NCBI GenBank assembly: GCA_013152085.1
Contig: JAADHC010000048.1
Location: forward strand, 21,790-85,789
Direction: 5' to 3'
Length of the DNA stretch: 64,000 bases
DNA from: Chlorobiota bacterium
GTDB taxonomy: Bacteria; Bacteroidota; Bacteroidia; Bacteroidales; VadinHA17
Shown here: positions 54,646 to 63,138 of the stretch, one piece after another
Layout of the letters: each line of letters begins with the position of its first letter
Position numbering within the stretch: the stretch's first letter is position 1
The notes under the pieces: model-generated
What the model was told of the DNA's origin: nothing
Database searches by the model: none
The model's input: the letters and a program-made list of their open reading frames with translations, nothing else
Translations under genes and position numbers: made by a program

Positions 54646-54697
54646 AAGACCGGGAATCAGGAAGTAAAATGGCTCCGGTCAGGCTTAAGCTGACGGA

Positions 54698-54949
54698 TCA
54701 GGCTTCACGGATCGTATATTCATAACCTTCAATGATAGGGTTGGTGAGAATTTTATGGCAAGCCTCATTAACCCTTTCTCTTGCTTTCTCCTTATCGGCT
54801 GCCTCAAGTTCCATAGTAATGTGCTTGCCGATCCGGACACTGTTAACCTCGGAAAAACCGATTTTTTTCATACTCTGCGTAACCGCTTTTCCCTGAGGAT
54901 CAAGTAAGGCTTTTAACGGCATGACATTAATTTCGGCAATAAATTTCAT
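54698..54949 (-). CDS. purS: phosphoribosylformylglycinamidine synthase subunit PurS
   Basis: The 83-residue PurS links PurL and PurQ in the FGAM synthase of the small-PurL type (purine synthesis, step 4). The ATG at 54949 gives MKFIAEINVMPLKALLDPQGKAV, the family N-terminus; the longer track start reads into pssA. GFSEVNSVRIGKHITMELEA and the C-terminal TNPIIEGYEYTI fit PurS. It lies 10 bases after pssA. purL and purQ are not in the window. Confidence 0.9.
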   Translation of the reverse strand: MKFIAEINVMPLKALLDPQGKAVTQSMKKIGFSEVNSVRIGKHITMELEAADKEKARERVNEACHKILTNPIIEGYEYTIREA

Positions 54950-54959
54950 AACGAACGGT

Positions 54960-55685
54960 TTACGATGTTTTTCCGGAAACGATGGCTGCTCCCAGTGCCA
55001 TAAAAATATATAAAATAACAATAAGGAACAGGGCGCGGAAAGAAAATAAGATCAATAAGGCCAACGAAACAGCGAGAAAAATGTACGTCAATACATTTTC
55101 CCTGAAGTGGTAATTTTTGAATTTCAGTGAGAACATCGGCAGACGGCTGATCATCAGCCAGCCAAATAACAAGGCAAGAACGGCAAGAACGGAAGGATGC
55201 TGCAACCAGCTGACATACCCGTGAAAGTAGCCCGTTTCACGTACCAGCGGAAGCGAAATCATAAACAATGCCATAGCCGGCGTAGGTAATCCTTCAAAGA
55301 TCCGGGAACCGGATGCCCCGGTATTAAAACGGGCAAGCCGCAAACCGGCACCCGCAACTACCAGGACAGGGGTAAACAGAAAAATAATTCCCGGAAATGA
55401 CGCCGGGAAACGACCCCCGGTAGCCAGCATGATCTCATGAAAAAGGATTAAAGAAGGAACAACACCGAAACTTACCATATCCGATAGCGAATCAAGCTGT
55501 TTCCCTAATTCGGAATAAGCTTTAAGCATTCTTGCGGCAAAACCGTCGAGAAAATCAAATACGGCAGCGATCAGTACCAGGAAAACCGCTATGTTGACAT
55601 GCCCTGTAACGAGATAAAGAATGGCGGTAAATCCAAAAGCCAGGTTTAGAATCGTTAACGTATTCGGGATATGCTTCCTCATCAT
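54960..55685 (-). CDS. pssA: CDP-diacylglycerol-serine O-phosphatidyltransferase
   Basis: A 241-residue inner membrane enzyme that makes phosphatidylserine from CDP-diacylglycerol and serine. The CDP-alcohol phosphotransferase signature DGFAARMLKAYSELGKQLDS is followed by LSDMVSFG, giving the metal-binding aspartates. About seven membrane helices are visible. The ATG at 55685 is used (55682 is also possible). The TTG start in the track at 55703 lies inside a -7 promoter element TACTTTTG, so it cannot be the initiator. It leads a two-gene unit with purS. Confidence 0.93.
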   Translation of the reverse strand: MMRKHIPNTLTILNLAFGFTAILYLVTGHVNIAVFLVLIAAVFDFLDGFAARMLKAYSELGKQLDSLSDMVSFGVVPSLILFHEIMLATGGRFPASFPGIIFLFTPVLVVAGAGLRLARFNTGASGSRIFEGLPTPAMALFMISLPLVRETGYFHGYVSWLQHPSVLAVLALLFGWLMISRLPMFSLKFKNYHFRENVLTYIFLAVSLALLILFSFRALFLIVILYIFMALGAAIVSGKTS

Positions 55686-55700
55686 CAATCTTTTCAACCT

Positions 55701-55708
55701 CAAAAGTA
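55701..55708 (-). promoter_or_regulatory. pssA-purS -7 promoter element
   Basis: TACTTTTG on the minus strand matches TAnnTTTG and would start transcription about 10 bases before the ATG at 55685. No TTG is present at -33. Confidence 0.5.
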
Positions 55709-55973
55709 AAATAAAAATTGATCTTTCCCTCAGTGGAAAAAGGCTAGTCTGTTTAAATTCTTAAAGAAAGCAATAATCTCAAATGTTTACCCTATATTTT
55801 GGAACAGTGTTATATTAATATGTATTTTAATATATATTATTATATGTAATTCAATAAATAATTATATATATTTTATTATATATTATAATATATATTTCTA
55901 TTTGATATAAAATATTGCTGCAGCCTGCCAGTAATAAAATTGTGCACCGGAAACCCTCAGGCACCTCTTTACT

Positions 55974-56004
55974 TTGTACAAATAAAGTTTTTAGTTTACT
56001 TTTG
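55974..56004 (+). promoter_or_regulatory. promoter of the HAD-like gene
   Basis: TTG (55974-55976), a 20-base spacer and TACTTTTG (55997-56004). The predicted start of transcription is about 15 bases before the ATG at 56024. Confidence 0.7.
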
Positions 56005-56023
56005 ATAAAAATGTCACGGCGAA

Positions 56024-56452
56024 ATGAGAGACCTTAATCTTCGTATAGCGGTTGATTTTGACGGAACCATCGTAGAGCATAAATATCCGGAGATCGGTGA
56101 AATAAAGCTTTTTGCATTCGAAACGCTTAAGTCCCTTCAGGAGCGGGGGTGCAATCTGATCCTGTGGACATTCCGTACCGGTACGGAACTGGATGAGGCC
56201 GTAAATTTCTGCCGGGAAAACGGCATGGAATTTTACGCGGTTAACAAAAACTATCCCGAAGAGGAGTGGAACGAAACCGTGGGCCGTAAAATCGATGCGG
56301 ATATTTATATTGACGACAAAAATCTCGGGGGTTTCCCGGGATGGTCGAAAGTATGGGAAATCATCATTGGAGATGAGATAAAGATGCGTGAAGAAAAAGT
56401 TAAAAAGGACCTTCGGTTCAGACTGTTCCGACGCCGGAAATCCAAACAATAA
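56024..56452 (+). CDS. HAD-like small hydrolase
   Basis: A 142-residue protein with haloacid dehalogenase motifs. Motif I is VDFDGTIVEH with two Asp, motif II is the Thr of LWTFRTG, and the acidic end motif is DADIYIDDKNLGG. No cap domain is present, so the substrate could be a macromolecule or a small sugar phosphate. The last 25 residues are strongly basic (KVKKDLRFRLFRRRKSKQ). It resembles small HAD proteins of unknown role found across Bacteroides. It precedes the glutaminyl cyclase gene by 11 bases and is probably co-transcribed with it. Confidence 0.8.
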   Translation: MRDLNLRIAVDFDGTIVEHKYPEIGEIKLFAFETLKSLQERGCNLILWTFRTGTELDEAVNFCRENGMEFYAVNKNYPEEEWNETVGRKIDADIYIDDKNLGGFPGWSKVWEIIIGDEIKMREEKVKKDLRFRLFRRRKSKQ

Positions 56453-56463
56453 AAGCCAAGAGG

Positions 56464-57627
56464 ATGCTGGTAAAATATCCTGAAATCCGAAAGTACAAGC
56501 ACCTGTTACGGGCTCAACGAAAAGACCAGTTACTTCGGTTGCTGGTGATCCTGATCTTTCTTCCCCTGCTGGCCTGTTGCAAACACGGGACCCCCACAGG
56601 GACAGGAAAGCAGCATGTTGCAGGAGACAAAACGCTTAAAAAACGTGTACGGATCGATATCTTTTCACCCGAAAACCGACAGAAAGTTTTTTATGGAAAG
56701 GAAGTGGCTTACAACCTTTCCGTCAGGGATACGGCCGTTGTTTCCGATTCATTACGGCTAAAACTGGATGACAGGCTCATTGCTTCAACAGCAGGAAAAT
56801 CTTTAAAGGGGACCTTCAAAGTAGCCTTTGTTGGCATGGGAACACACACGCTGCGTGCCGAACTGTTTCATAACAGACAACTTACCGGTACCAAATCCGT
56901 TCATATTGTAGTTCTGCCCGAAAAAGCTCCCGAACCATTCACCTATCGGGTTGTCAGGGTATATCCGCATGATCCCTCTGCCTACACACAGGGACTGGTA
57001 TACGAAAATGGTATTATGTATGAGAGCACAGGTCTGCGGGGCGAATCCACCTTACGAAAATGGGTTCCGGAAACGGGAAAGATCCTGGCCACCCTGAGCC
57101 TTCCGCCTGATCTTTTCGGGGAAGGTTGTACGCTGCTGGGTGATGAGATCTACCAGATCACCTGGACATCAAGGATTGGTTTTGTGTATGACAAAAATAC
57201 TTTCGAAGTTAAAAACAAACTGAAATATTCCACCCAGGGATGGGGCCTTACAACCGACGGAAAGCAATTGATCATGAGTGATGGTTCTCATTACATCTAT
57301 TACCTTGATCCGGCATATTTCAGCGTAACCCACCGTATCGAGGTATATGACAATAACGGGCCGGTTTCACAGCTTAACGAACTGGAATATATTCATGGTG
57401 AGATATGGGCCAATGTATATATGACCGATGATATTGTTCGTATCGATCCTGCTACGGGCCGGGTTGTTGCCAGGATTAACCTGAAAGGGCTGCTGCCAAA
57501 CAAAGACTACGGTTCCGAAACCGATGTTCTGAACGGGATTGCATGGGATCCGGATCACGACCGTCTCTTTCTGACGGGTAAAAAATGGCCTAAGATGTTT
57601 GAAATCCGGCCGGTACCTTTGCCGTAA
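56464..57627 (+). CDS. lipoprotein glutaminyl-peptide cyclotransferase
   Basis: A 387-residue protein. Residues 1-35 are a hydrophobic leader ending in LPLLACCKHG, which fits a lipobox, so it is probably a lipoprotein. Residues 60-155 form an immunoglobulin-like domain. From about residue 155 the Glu_cyclase_2 beta-propeller family is recognisable: PHDPSAYTQGLVYENGIMYESTGLRGES, then LFGEGCTLLGDEIYQITWTS, QGWGLTTDGKQLIMSDGS and LNGIAWDPDHDRLFLTGKKWPKMFEI. These enzymes convert N-terminal Gln to pyroglutamate, which in Bacteroidota follows signal peptide removal. Its 3' end overlaps the lipid kinase gene by 38 bases on the opposite strand. Confidence 0.85.
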   Translation: MLVKYPEIRKYKHLLRAQRKDQLLRLLVILIFLPLLACCKHGTPTGTGKQHVAGDKTLKKRVRIDIFSPENRQKVFYGKEVAYNLSVRDTAVVSDSLRLKLDDRLIASTAGKSLKGTFKVAFVGMGTHTLRAELFHNRQLTGTKSVHIVVLPEKAPEPFTYRVVRVYPHDPSAYTQGLVYENGIMYESTGLRGESTLRKWVPETGKILATLSLPPDLFGEGCTLLGDEIYQITWTSRIGFVYDKNTFEVKNKLKYSTQGWGLTTDGKQLIMSDGSHYIYYLDPAYFSVTHRIEVYDNNGPVSQLNELEYIHGEIWANVYMTDDIVRIDPATGRVVARINLKGLLPNKDYGSETDVLNGIAWDPDHDRLFLTGKKWPKMFEIRPVPLP

Positions 57628-58585
57628 CCGGTGCGGAAACAAATTTCTTCCCTGTAATCACCTGAATTCTGCGGTGCAGGATTTCTATTTCAATGGGTGA
57701 ATGGCCCAATGATTCCCCGTCAACTTCAAGATGTATGGGAGGTTCACTGTCAATATGAATTTTCTTACCACGGAACCCGCTCACTTTCGGGTGTTCCAGA
57801 ATGGTTCCGTCGTAGAGTTTTTTCAGACTTCTCACGATTTCCATTTTCTTCATCCGGCGCACTACGGTAAGATCGAAAAATCCGTCATCCGCCAGGGCAT
57901 GCGGGGTTTGCATCATTCCGCCACCCGTAAATTTGCCAATACCGATGGAAATGGTAAAAACATCATCTATCAAAACAGCATCATCAATGCGAATCCTGGT
58001 ATGGGTATGGCTGTATGAAGCCAATGAAGTAAGAAGATTCTTGAAATATAACATGACGCCACTCTTCCCGTTCTGCTTCTGGCGGTTACATTTCCGCACT
58101 ACCACGGCATCGAATCCCATACCGGCGATATTGAGAAAATACCGTGACTTTTCCTGCGTATCCTGATAGTACCTGACAAGTCCTGCATCCTGATAGAAAG
58201 TCTTTCCCTGCCGGATGGTTTTTACCGCATCGGCATATTCGGAAGGGACACAAAACATCCTGCCCCAGTCATTGCCTGTTCCCACACTGATCATCCCCAG
58301 AACAAAATCCTGTGTGGGAATATGGTGTTTCCCGAAGATACCGTTTACAACTTCATTCATAGTACCATCCCCGCCAACGACAATAAAATGACGGGATCCC
58401 CGGCCGATGGCCTCACAGGTCAGTTCAATGGCATGTCCGGGACCTTCGGTAAATACGGATTGAAAAAATATCTCATTTTCCCTGAGCAGGGCAGAGATCT
58501 TTTCCCAGTCCTTCCGGCCTTTTTGTTTGCCAGCATTCGGGTTAACAATAACTTCCCACGGTATGTTGTTTGTCTGGATATGCAT
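57590..58585 (-). CDS. YegS/diacylglycerol kinase family lipid kinase
   Basis: A 331-residue cytoplasmic lipid kinase-like protein. The N-terminal catalytic domain has VIVNPNAGKQKG, VVGGDGTMNEVVNG and MISVGTGNDWGRMF, the family ATP and metal site. The C-terminal beta-sandwich domain follows (TGGGMMQTPHALADDGFFDLTVV, then IHLEVDGESLGHSPIEIEIL). Likely substrates are diacylglycerol or sphingoid bases; Bacteroidota make sphingolipids, so the latter is possible but unproven. Its last 12 codons lie antisense to the end of the glutaminyl cyclase gene. Confidence 0.88.
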   Translation of the reverse strand: MHIQTNNIPWEVIVNPNAGKQKGRKDWEKISALLRENEIFFQSVFTEGPGHAIELTCEAIGRGSRHFIVVGGDGTMNEVVNGIFGKHHIPTQDFVLGMISVGTGNDWGRMFCVPSEYADAVKTIRQGKTFYQDAGLVRYYQDTQEKSRYFLNIAGMGFDAVVVRKCNRQKQNGKSGVMLYFKNLLTSLASYSHTHTRIRIDDAVLIDDVFTISIGIGKFTGGGMMQTPHALADDGFFDLTVVRRMKKMEIVRSLKKLYDGTILEHPKVSGFRGKKIHIDSEPPIHLEVDGESLGHSPIEIEILHRRIQVITGKKFVSAPVTAKVPAGFQTS

Positions 58586-58743
58586 TAAATCCTGTTTTTG
58601 AGAGATGAAGGGACCCTACTATCTGGAAGTCAGGTAGAATAAGGCAGTTCAGAGGTGCGCTCTTTTATTGTTCCATGCCGTAAATGTTGATAATATGTTA
58701 AAAACTGCACCCAAAATGTTTACAATTCCAATCAAAGGCAACC

Positions 58744-58773
58744 TGTTTACAAGTGGCTAAAGTAGTAAATTTG
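58744..58773 (+). promoter_or_regulatory. candidate parAB promoter
   Basis: TAAATTTG (58766-58773) matches TAnnTTTG; the -33 region reads TGTTT. It lies about 40 bases before the parA ATG. Confidence 0.5.
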
Positions 58774-58811
58774 ACCGTTAATCAAAAGCCAAACAATATC
58801 AGCGAGAACAT

Positions 58812-59612
58812 ATGGGAAAAATCATTTCATTGGCCAATCAGAAAGGTGGCGTAGGAAAAACCACATCAGCCATCAACCTGGCAGCCAGCCTGGCTGCATT
58901 AGATCACAAAGTACTGATCATGGATGCGGATCCACAGGCAAATGCCACTTCGGGACTGGGGTTTGATCTGAAAAACATCAAAACCACCATTTACGACTGC
59001 CTTATCGAGGGCACGCACCCGAAGGATATCCTGCTCAATACCGAAATTGAAGGGCTGGATGTGTTGCCGAGTACGATTGACCTGGTTGGTGCCGAAATCG
59101 AAATGTTGAATCTTCCCAACCGCGAAATGGTGATCAAGGAGGTGGCAGAAAAGGTAAGCGACAATTATGATTTTGTACTGATCGATTGTTCTCCATCGCT
59201 GGGTTTGCTTACGGTAAACGCCCTCACGGCCTCCGATTCGGTGATCATCCCCGTGCAGTGTGAATATTTTGCACTCGAAGGGCTTGGCAAATTACTCAAC
59301 ACCATCAAGATCATCCAAAGCCGGTTGAATACCGCACTGCAAATCGAAGGATTCCTGCTAACCATGTATGACTCCCGCCTCAGACTTTCAAACCAGGTCG
59401 TCGAAGAGGTAAGGAAACATTTTCAGCAAATGGTTTTTGACACCATTATACAACGAAACATCAAACTGAGCGAAGCACCCAGCTTTGGTAAGCCGGCAAT
59501 CCTGTATGATGCCGGTTCGAAAGGGGCCATGAATTATCTGAACCTGGCCCGTGAACTGCTACAAAAAAATGAAAAAACACGTGTGAAAAACGCGGAAAAA
59601 ATTATTCGGTAG
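58812..59612 (+). CDS. parA: chromosome partitioning ATPase ParA/Soj
   Basis: A 266-residue ParA ATPase of the chromosomal Soj type without an N-terminal DNA-binding domain. The deviant Walker A is QKGGVGKTTSAINLAA, the Walker A' region is MDADPQANATSGLG, and Walker B is FVLIDCSPSLGLLTVNA. It binds DNA non-specifically when ATP-loaded and is driven by ParB. parB follows after 18 bases. Confidence 0.96.
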   Translation: MGKIISLANQKGGVGKTTSAINLAASLAALDHKVLIMDADPQANATSGLGFDLKNIKTTIYDCLIEGTHPKDILLNTEIEGLDVLPSTIDLVGAEIEMLNLPNREMVIKEVAEKVSDNYDFVLIDCSPSLGLLTVNALTASDSVIIPVQCEYFALEGLGKLLNTIKIIQSRLNTALQIEGFLLTMYDSRLRLSNQVVEEVRKHFQQMVFDTIIQRNIKLSEAPSFGKPAILYDAGSKGAMNYLNLARELLQKNEKTRVKNAEKIIR

Positions 59613-59630
59613 AACTTAAAAACAATATTT

Positions 59631-60509
59631 ATGGCACGAAAAAATGCATTGGGAAGAGGATTGGGTGCCTTGATCGAAGATGTGGACAGGGATAAACTGG
59701 AGAATCTGGAGCGTATTAATGAGGTAAATATCGATAAAATAGAGGTAAATCCTTTTCAGCCCCGGTCTAAATTTGACGAAGAAGGTCTGAAAGAACTGGC
59801 ATCTTCGATCCGTGAACTCGGTATTATCCAACCGATTTCGATCAGGAAGATGGAGAACGGAAATTATCAGTTAATTACCGGTGAACGACGTTTGCGTGCC
59901 GCCACGCTGGCCGGACTGAAAACCATACCTGCCTATGTCAGGACGGCAGACGACCAGGCTATGCTGGAACTAGCCCTGGTCGAAAACATTCAGCGTGAAG
60001 ACCTGGATGCCATCGAGATTGCCATCTCATACCGCCGGTTGATTGAAGAGTGCCGGCTGACACAGGAATCCCTCAGCGACCGGGTGGGAAAAAAACGATC
60101 CACGGTAGCCAATTACCTGCGACTTCTGAAACTGCCTGCCGAGATTCAACTGGGTATCCGCGAAGGGAAAATATCCATGGGCCATGCCCGTACCCTGATC
60201 GGTATTGACGATGCGAAAAAACAGATCGATACGTATTACAAGATCATCAATGAGGAGCTTTCTGTCCGCCAGGTGGAAGAAGAGGTCAGAAGCCTGCAGA
60301 AGCAACAACTGAAAGATCCGGAGAAAAAGACTAAACAACAACAACTTACGCAGGAATACGCACAACTCAGCGAACATCTTTCCGGCTATTTTAAAACGGA
60401 TGTTTCGTTCCGGATGAATGAAAAAGGGAAAGGTAAAATTGTGATCCCTTTTAACAGCACAGAAGAGCTGGAGCGGATTATCAGCGTCCTCGATAACCTG
60501 AACCGATAA
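59631..60509 (+). CDS. parB: chromosome partitioning protein ParB/Spo0J
   Basis: The 292-residue ParB binds parS and forms the partition complex. The N-terminal region carries KNALGRGLGALIED, the segment that stimulates ParA. The CTP-binding ParB/Srx domain has VNPFQPRSKFDEEGLKELASSI and ITGERRLRAATLAG. The DNA-binding helix-turn-helix contains LTQESLSDRVGKKRSTVANYLRLLKLP. The dimerisation domain is at the C-terminus. No perfect parS is found in the window; a degenerate site lies 1.5 kb downstream. Confidence 0.96.
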   Translation: MARKNALGRGLGALIEDVDRDKLENLERINEVNIDKIEVNPFQPRSKFDEEGLKELASSIRELGIIQPISIRKMENGNYQLITGERRLRAATLAGLKTIPAYVRTADDQAMLELALVENIQREDLDAIEIAISYRRLIEECRLTQESLSDRVGKKRSTVANYLRLLKLPAEIQLGIREGKISMGHARTLIGIDDAKKQIDTYYKIINEELSVRQVEEEVRSLQKQQLKDPEKKTKQQQLTQEYAQLSEHLSGYFKTDVSFRMNEKGKGKIVIPFNSTEELERIISVLDNLNR

Positions 60510-60516
60510 AAATCCT

Positions 60517-60524
60517 TATCTTTG
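60517..60524 (+). promoter_or_regulatory. candidate -7 element before the DUF5683 gene
   Basis: TATCTTTG, an exact TAnnTTTG match, lies 38 bases before the TTG start at 60562. The -33 position lacks TTG. Confidence 0.4.
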
Positions 60525-60561
60525 TTCCTGTGTTGTACGAATTTAGCAGGACGATAAGGTT

Positions 60562-61206
60562 TTGAAATCTGTATTTTTTAAATATATAACTTCCATTATC
60601 ATCTCTTTTGCGGCTGCCACCTCGGGTGGGGTTATCGCACAGAAAAGTCATACCGGCACCTCAGCTAAAGACAGCACATGGTTGCCCTCACCGCGAAAGG
60701 CTGCCCTGTACGCAGCCACTTTCCCCGGGCTGGGACAGATTTACACAAAAAATTACTGGAAAGTGCCGGTCGTTTACGCCGGGTTTGTTACCGTCGGATA
60801 TTTTATCTGGTTCAATATATCGCATTACGAAACCTATAAAAATGCTTACCTGGATTTCACGGATGTGGATCCCGAAACCGCATCATATCTTACCCTGGTA
60901 GGCCCGGGGCTTGACCCGGCATCTTTTGACCATGTGTTATATCCCGAGTCACAAACCTATACGGATGCCAATCGCGACTGGTTTAAGAATCAACTGAAAA
61001 ACGGATTGGATTATTATCGTCGTTATCGTGATCTGTCAGTTATTGGAACGGCAGGCTGGTATATGATAACCATCCTCGATGCCGTGGTAGATGCACAGTT
61101 GTTTGATTATGATATTTCAGAGGACCTGGGGTTTCAGTTTCTTCCGGTAGCCCGGCCTGTTTACGGACAGGGGGTGCTGGGCGTGACATGTATCTTTCAA
61201 TTTTAA
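60562..61206 (+). CDS. DUF5683 family envelope protein
   Basis: A 214-residue protein starting at TTG (60562). A signal peptide (ITSIIISFAAATSGGVIAQ) is followed by the DUF5683 pattern PSPRKAALYAATFPGLGQIYTKNYWKVPVVYAGF, a membrane-associated hairpin. A Tyr-rich region (GLDYYRRYRDL) and a second hydrophobic stretch follow, ending in GVTCIFQF as for outer membrane strands. The family is widespread in Bacteroidota, commonly next to parB and lytic transglycosylase genes as here. Its function is unknown. The next gene starts directly after the stop. Confidence 0.82.
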   Translation: MKSVFFKYITSIIISFAAATSGGVIAQKSHTGTSAKDSTWLPSPRKAALYAATFPGLGQIYTKNYWKVPVVYAGFVTVGYFIWFNISHYETYKNAYLDFTDVDPETASYLTLVGPGLDPASFDHVLYPESQTYTDANRDWFKNQLKNGLDYYRRYRDLSVIGTAGWYMITILDAVVDAQLFDYDISEDLGFQFLPVARPVYGQGVLGVTCIFQF

Positions 61207-62787
61207 ATGATGAAGATGAAAAAAATTACCTTATTTTTCCTGACCCTGTGTTTCATATCAACAAGTTATGTTTGGTCTGACGAACCGGAAAAAAGTGATA
61301 CCCTGGTATCAAACCTTGGGATGCCGGCGGTTAACTTTATGGATAACCTGGACAGCCTGTTAAACCTATGGTATGTCAATCAGGCGTTATCCAAAGACAC
61401 CTCCCTGGTTTTACTGGAGTACGAAAGTGACAGCATCCGCCCTGCTTTTCCGGACAGTGTTTACATTGACAGGTTAAGCCGTGTCCCGTCCGTTGTCAAT
61501 CTCCCCTTCAACCGTATTGTCAGAAATTACATCAACGTTTATACACAGAAAAAACGTGACCGCATGGAGGTAATGCTCGGGCTTAGCGATTATTATTTCC
61601 CGATGATTGAAGATATATTTGATCGTGAAGGTCTCCCCGTGGAATTAAAGTATATGGCTGTTATTGAGTCGGCGCTGAATCCAAGGGCAGTATCGCGTGC
61701 AGGAGCTGTAGGGTTGTGGCAGTTTATGTATGGGACAGGCAAGGTGTACGGGCTTACCATCAATTCGCTGGTTGATGAACGTCGCGATCCGGTGCGTTCA
61801 ACCTATGCCGCCGCCCATTACCTGAAAGATCTTTATAATATCTATCATGACTGGATTCTCGTGATCGCAGCTTACAATTGCGGGCCCGGAAATGTTAACA
61901 AAGCCATACGCCGCTCGGGAGGGGTACGTAATTACTGGAAGATATATTACCGTCTGCCACGTGAAACCCGTGGATATGTGCCCGCATATGTGGCAGCTAC
62001 CTACACCATGAATTATTTCCAGGACCATGGTCTGAGGCCGGTACCTGTTGAAATACCCCTGGCACGCGACACCCTGATGGTAAACCGTAACCTGCATTTC
62101 CGGCAGGTTTCAGATATTTTACATATTCCTATCCAGGTTATACGTGACATGAATCCCCAGTACAGGGCAGATATCATCCCGGGCAACATGAAACCGTTTG
62201 CACTAACGCTCCCGGTTTCCTACTCCGGACAGTTCATCGACCACCAGGATTCCATTTTTTCTTACAAAGATTCGATATTTTTTAATCCTTCAAAAAAGAC
62301 CCTTGCCCCTTCGTGGACACATTATAAACCTCAACCGCCAAAAGGGAAAGCAAAGTTGTACTACACTGTTAAACCTGGTGATAATCTGGGTTTTATCGCC
62401 GAATGGTACCATGTGGGGTTGTCCAGCCTGCGTTACTGGAATAATATCCGCCACAACCTGATCCGGGTGGGACAGAAACTGGTTGTTTACGTTCCTCCCT
62501 CGAAAGCTAAGCAATACCGTAAGATCAATGCCATGACCTTTGCCGAAAAACAGCGGATGATCGGAAAAGCCATGCCCATATCTTCGCAAACCGCACAAAA
62601 TACAGCCCCGGATCGCTCTTACAATGGCAATTATGAATATTACAGGGTTCGTTCAGGGGATAGTATCTGGAAGATTGCTAAGAAGTTTCCGGATGTCTCG
62701 GAGGAAGACATTCTTCGGGTAAATAATCTTTCACGCTATGATAAAATTCACCCCGGACAACAATTGAAAATTCCCAGAAAAACATAA
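61207..62787 (+). CDS. mltD: MltD-like lytic transglycosylase with two LysM domains
   Basis: A 526-residue exported murein hydrolase; ATG codons at 61207, 61210 and 61216 are all possible starts. After the signal peptide (ITLFFLTLCFISTSYVWS) comes a helical region, then the SLT domain from about residue 135, with catalytic Glu in MAVIESALNPRAVSRAGAVGLWQFM and the conserved AAYNCGPGNVNKAI. Two LysM domains follow at about 395-440 (YYTVKPGDNLGFIAEWYHV) and 475-525 (YYRVRSGDSIWKIAKKFP), which bind peptidoglycan. It cleaves glycan strands, forming 1,6-anhydromuramic ends. It is translated right after DUF5683. Confidence 0.93.
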   Translation: MMKMKKITLFFLTLCFISTSYVWSDEPEKSDTLVSNLGMPAVNFMDNLDSLLNLWYVNQALSKDTSLVLLEYESDSIRPAFPDSVYIDRLSRVPSVVNLPFNRIVRNYINVYTQKKRDRMEVMLGLSDYYFPMIEDIFDREGLPVELKYMAVIESALNPRAVSRAGAVGLWQFMYGTGKVYGLTINSLVDERRDPVRSTYAAAHYLKDLYNIYHDWILVIAAYNCGPGNVNKAIRRSGGVRNYWKIYYRLPRETRGYVPAYVAATYTMNYFQDHGLRPVPVEIPLARDTLMVNRNLHFRQVSDILHIPIQVIRDMNPQYRADIIPGNMKPFALTLPVSYSGQFIDHQDSIFSYKDSIFFNPSKKTLAPSWTHYKPQPPKGKAKLYYTVKPGDNLGFIAEWYHVGLSSLRYWNNIRHNLIRVGQKLVVYVPPSKAKQYRKINAMTFAEKQRMIGKAMPISSQTAQNTAPDRSYNGNYEYYRVRSGDSIWKIAKKFPDVSEEDILRVNNLSRYDKIHPGQQLKIPRKT

Positions 62788-63138
62788 CCATTTTCCCGAG
62801 TCTGACATAATAGCATTTTGATATACAAAGGTTGATGTCCTATTTTTTTGTGAATTCTTTTACCAAAAGTATCTCTTATATCTTTGTTTTATTTATTCAC
62901 TGCAAAGATACCATGGCACCAGGGTATCACTAAGTTTTACCTTGTCAAAGCCCTGTTTATTAATACTTAACATATAATCTTCATGCCAAATTCAGGCTAT
63001 GTGTCTGACAGGCTGTGCAATGAATGACTTCCACGGTTTTTGTATCTTTAACCTCACCATGCCTTTCAGTCACCCGTAAGAGGGTGACCGCCGGTTGCAA
63101 CAAAGGAAAATATGAAACGAACATAAATTTTTAAATGT
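62788..63138. other. intergenic region before the truncated SGNH-like gene
   Basis: A 351-base stretch with no convincing gene. It contains an inverted pair TATCTTTG/CAAAGATA (62879-62910) and a perfect hairpin GTCACCC/GGGTGAC with a 6-base loop (63070-63089). The first part of the pair may be a plus-strand promoter core. Nothing else was recognised. Confidence 0.55.
62879..62886 (+). promoter_or_regulatory. candidate -7 promoter element
   Basis: TATCTTTG matches TAnnTTTG, and the mirrored copy CAAAGATA lies 16 bases further on. The leader to the ATG at 63139 would be about 250 bases. The -33 element is not evident. Confidence 0.3.

Larger units (their letters stand above)
55686..56023. other. 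divergent intergenic region with an almost pure A+T block
   Basis: A 338-base spacer between pssA (minus) and the HAD-like gene (plus). Both ends hold promoter elements (55701-55708 minus and 55974-56004 plus). The block 55811-55910 contains only 5 G/C in 100 bases and many TATATA runs. No gene, tRNA or hairpin with GC pairs was seen. It may be a bendable or easily melted region. Confidence 0.6.
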
